From Pseudomonadota bacterium (GTDB taxonomy: Bacteria > Pseudomonadota > Gammaproteobacteria > Xanthomonadales > Rhodanobacteraceae): a DNA stretch of 64,000 nucleotides. This document shows, in pieces, positions 62,314 to 64,000 of this stretch (positions are counted from its first letter, which is position 1; each line of letters opens with the position of its first letter). Where the stretch lies: the NCBI GenBank assembly GCA_018240465.1, contig JAFEFS010000093.1, positions 1-64,000 on the forward strand. Reading direction: 5' to 3'. Below the pieces are notes generated by a model, which was not told the DNA's origin, did no database searches, and saw only the letters and a program-made list of their open reading frames with translations. The position numbers were made by a program, and so were the translations under genes.

Positions 62314-64000
62314 TCACGGCGTGCCGGCAATCATCGCCTTGCCCTCGTCGTCCTCGTCGTTCCCGATCTGTATCGGGCGCTCGTCGGCTTCGAACAACCG
62401 GTCGAGGTCGACCAGCGCCTCCTTGGACGTTTGCAGCAGCGCCGCGTCGTCGTCGTAGACGAGGTGTTGGTCGCGCAGCAACTGCTCGTCGCGCTTGCGG
62501 AAGATGTCGATGCGTGCCTTCGCTATCTCGGGTGCGATGCCGAGGTCGACGAGCACGCCTTTGGCCATGACCAGGCTGGAATAGAACGTGTCGCGCACGA
62601 TGCCGTCGATGCTCAGGTCCATCAGGCGCCAGACATGCTGGCGGTTGCGCGCGCGCGCGATGATCTTGATGTGCGGGTACAGGCGTTTGACGATGCGCGC
62701 GGTGCGAATGTTGAGTTCCGGGTCGTCGGTCGTGAGCACGAAGACCTCGGCTTTCTCGATGCCGGCTGCGCGCAGCAGCTCGGGCCGGCTCGAATCACCG
62801 AAATAGATGTTCTGGTTGAAACGGCGCACGAGTTCGACCTGTTCGACCGAGCTCTCCAGCGCGGTGAACGGGATCCTCTGCGCGCGCAACACGCGCGCGA
62901 CGATCTGGCCGACGCGGCCGTAACCGGCGATGATGACGCGCGGGTGTTCGTCCGGGATGACGTCGAACTCCGGCTGCGGTTTCTTCTTCTGCCCGGCAAG
63001 CCACTGGCCGCCGCCGATCACGAGCAGCGGGGTCAGCGCCATCGACAAGGTGACCGAGACGACGAGCAGGCTGTGCTGGCCCGCCTCGAGCAACTGGTGG
63101 TCGCGGGCGAGGTTGAGCACGACGAAGGCGAACTCGCCGCCGCCGGCGAGCACGAACGCGAGCTTGACCGATTGCTCGAAGTCGAGTTTGCCCGCGAGCT
63201 TGCCGATCGCGAGCAGCGCGAGCGCCTTGACCGCAAGGATGCTGGCGACGACCAGACCGACCATGAGCGGTTGCTGCTTGACCAGGCCGAGATCGAGCGA
63301 GACGCCGATGCCGACGAAGAACAGGCCAAGCAGCAGGCCCTTGAATGGCTCGATCTGCGATTCGATCTCGTGGCGGAATTCCGAGTCGGCGAGCAGCACG
63401 CCGGCGAGGAACGCGCCGAGTGACATCTGCATGTTGGCAAGCTGCATCAACCAGGCCGCGCCGAACACCACGAGCAGCGCCATCGCCGTGAACACCTCAG
63501 GAATCTGCGTGCCCGCGACCGCACGGAAGATCGGGCGCAACAGGTAGCGGCCGCCGACGGCGACGACGGCGATGATGCCGATTGCCTTTGCCGCAGCCAG
63601 CCAGACGTTGCCGCTCGCCTCCGCGGCGCTGTGTACGCCGAGCAGCGGCACGAGGGCGAGGATCGGGATCGCGGCGAGATCCTGAAACAGCAGGATCGCG
63701 AACGCGAGGCGGCCGTGCGGCTCGCCGATCTCCTTGCGTTCGGCCAGAGTCTGCAGGCCGATCGCGGTCGAAGACAGCGCCAGGGCGAGGCCGATGATGA
63801 TCGCCGTGTCGATGCCGCTGCCGAACGCGAACGCGATGCCGCCGAGCACGGCTGCCGAAAGCACGACCTGGACCAGCCCCGCACCGAACACGGCGCGGCG
63901 CATCAACCACAGGCGCGCAGGCGAGAGTTCGAGGCCGATCACGAACAGCAGCAGGATCACGCCGAGTTCGGACAGCTCGTTCGCCTGGCTCATGTCCGGT
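62314..64000 (-). CDS. Glutathione-regulated K+/H+ antiporter-like protein, KefB/KefC type (5' end outside window)
   Basis: A monovalent cation:proton antiporter-2 protein; about 560 residues are visible and the start lies beyond 64000. The membrane part has SELGVILLLFVIGLELSPARLWLMRR, IIGLALALSSTAIGLQTLAERKE, and FAILLFQDLAAIPILALVPL. A RCK/TrkA-N domain follows (RVIIAGYGRVGQIVARVLRAQRIPFTALESSVEQVELVRRFNQNIYFGDSSRPELLRAAG). It lets K+ out of the cell during electrophile stress in E. coli; the gating ligand here is not shown. The C-terminal tail (DDDAALLQTSKEALVDLDRLFEADE) is acidic. The internal Met at 63993 is not the true start, because the membrane domain should begin earlier. Confidence 0.92.
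   Translation of the reverse strand, partial: PDMSQANELSELGVILLLFVIGLELSPARLWLMRRAVFGAGLVQVVLSAAVLGGIAFAFGSGIDTAIIIGLALALSSTAIGLQTLAERKEIGEPHGRLAFAILLFQDLAAIPILALVPLLGVHSAAEASGNVWLAAAKAIGIIAVVAVGGRYLLRPIFRAVAGTQIPEVFTAMALLVVFGAAWLMQLANMQMSLGAFLAGVLLADSEFRHEIESQIEPFKGLLLGLFFVGIGVSLDLGLVKQQPLMVGLVVASILAVKALALLAIGKLAGKLDFEQSVKLAFVLAGGGEFAFVVLNLARDHQLLEAGQHSLLVVSVTLSMALTPLLVIGGGQWLAGQKKKPQPEFDVIPDEHPRVIIAGYGRVGQIVARVLRAQRIPFTALESSVEQVELVRRFNQNIYFGDSSRPELLRAAGIEKAEVFVLTTDDPELNIRTARIVKRLYPHIKIIARARNRQHVWRLMDLSIDGIVRDTFYSSLVMAKGVLVDLGIAPEIAKARIDIFRKRDEQLLRDQHLVYDDDAALLQTSKEALVDLDRLFEADERPIQIGNDEDDEGKAMIAGTP

Overview
The window is a GC-rich, densely coded chromosomal segment from a gammaproteobacterium. 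The best fit is the order Xanthomonadales/Lysobacterales, probably the Rhodanobacteraceae side. The reasons are the gpmI-envC-ctpA order, a 618-residue RpoD, the mod_pep peptide cassette, intergenic repeats of the type seen in that order, and the general gene style. This assignment rests on reading proteins by eye; no search was run. I saw no tRNA, rRNA, CRISPR array, prophage or intact insertion sequence.

Layout. 1-4.6 kb (minus strand): cell-wall and glycolysis genes ctpA (cut by the window edge), envC and gpmI, with a repeat-filled gap of about 600 bp before envC. 4.7-13.3 kb: a VNGG-repeat periplasmic protein, a TPR membrane protein, an acyltransferase-3 coupled to a secreted NHL-propeller/M23 fusion, a lipid A-type acyltransferase, dtd and rpoD. 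13.3-25.2 kb: a queuosine-precursor transporter, a TlpA-like thioredoxin, a universal stress protein, a two-component pair, an RND pump with its adaptor, a luciferase-like oxidoreductase, a hemolysin III homologue and a GFA protein. 25.2-32.2 kb: a minus-strand SDR-ALDH-DUF924-LysR group, a DUF456/lipoprotein pair and a class C beta-lactamase-fold serine hydrolase. 32.2-36.2 kb: a TetR-adaptor-ATPase-permease operon resembling E. coli cecR/ybhGFSR. 36.2-46 kb: a LysR/EamA divergent pair, a PhzF protein, UbiA, a GltB-like FMN/iron-sulfur protein, a GATase, a DUF481 protein and a WYL regulator coupled to a patatin.

46.3-50.8 kb: a molybdenum-hydroxylase operon. XdhC and a MocA-like cytidylyltransferase mature the cofactor, and IorA/IorB-like subunits form the enzyme. 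50.9-56.4 kb is the most interesting region. It holds a predicted peptide-modification cassette: a SagB-related dehydrogenase, a divergent 108-residue NHLP-leader peptide and a convergent large cyclase-like TPR protein. The cassette is followed by a diguanylate cyclase carrying a cyclic-nucleotide-binding domain. 56.5-64 kb: isocitrate lyase with a divergent LysR gene, a second two-component pair, a small membrane protein and a KefB/KefC-type antiporter cut by the window edge.

Two non-coding signals stand out. One is a candidate roughly 100-nt minus-strand sRNA at 46.02-46.12 kb, with repeated CCCC loops and a strong terminator, similar in style to Xanthomonas sX13. The other is a dispersed repeat with a perfect 12-bp hairpin at 5.43-5.53 kb, with a relative at 34.30-34.39 kb inside the ABC operon.
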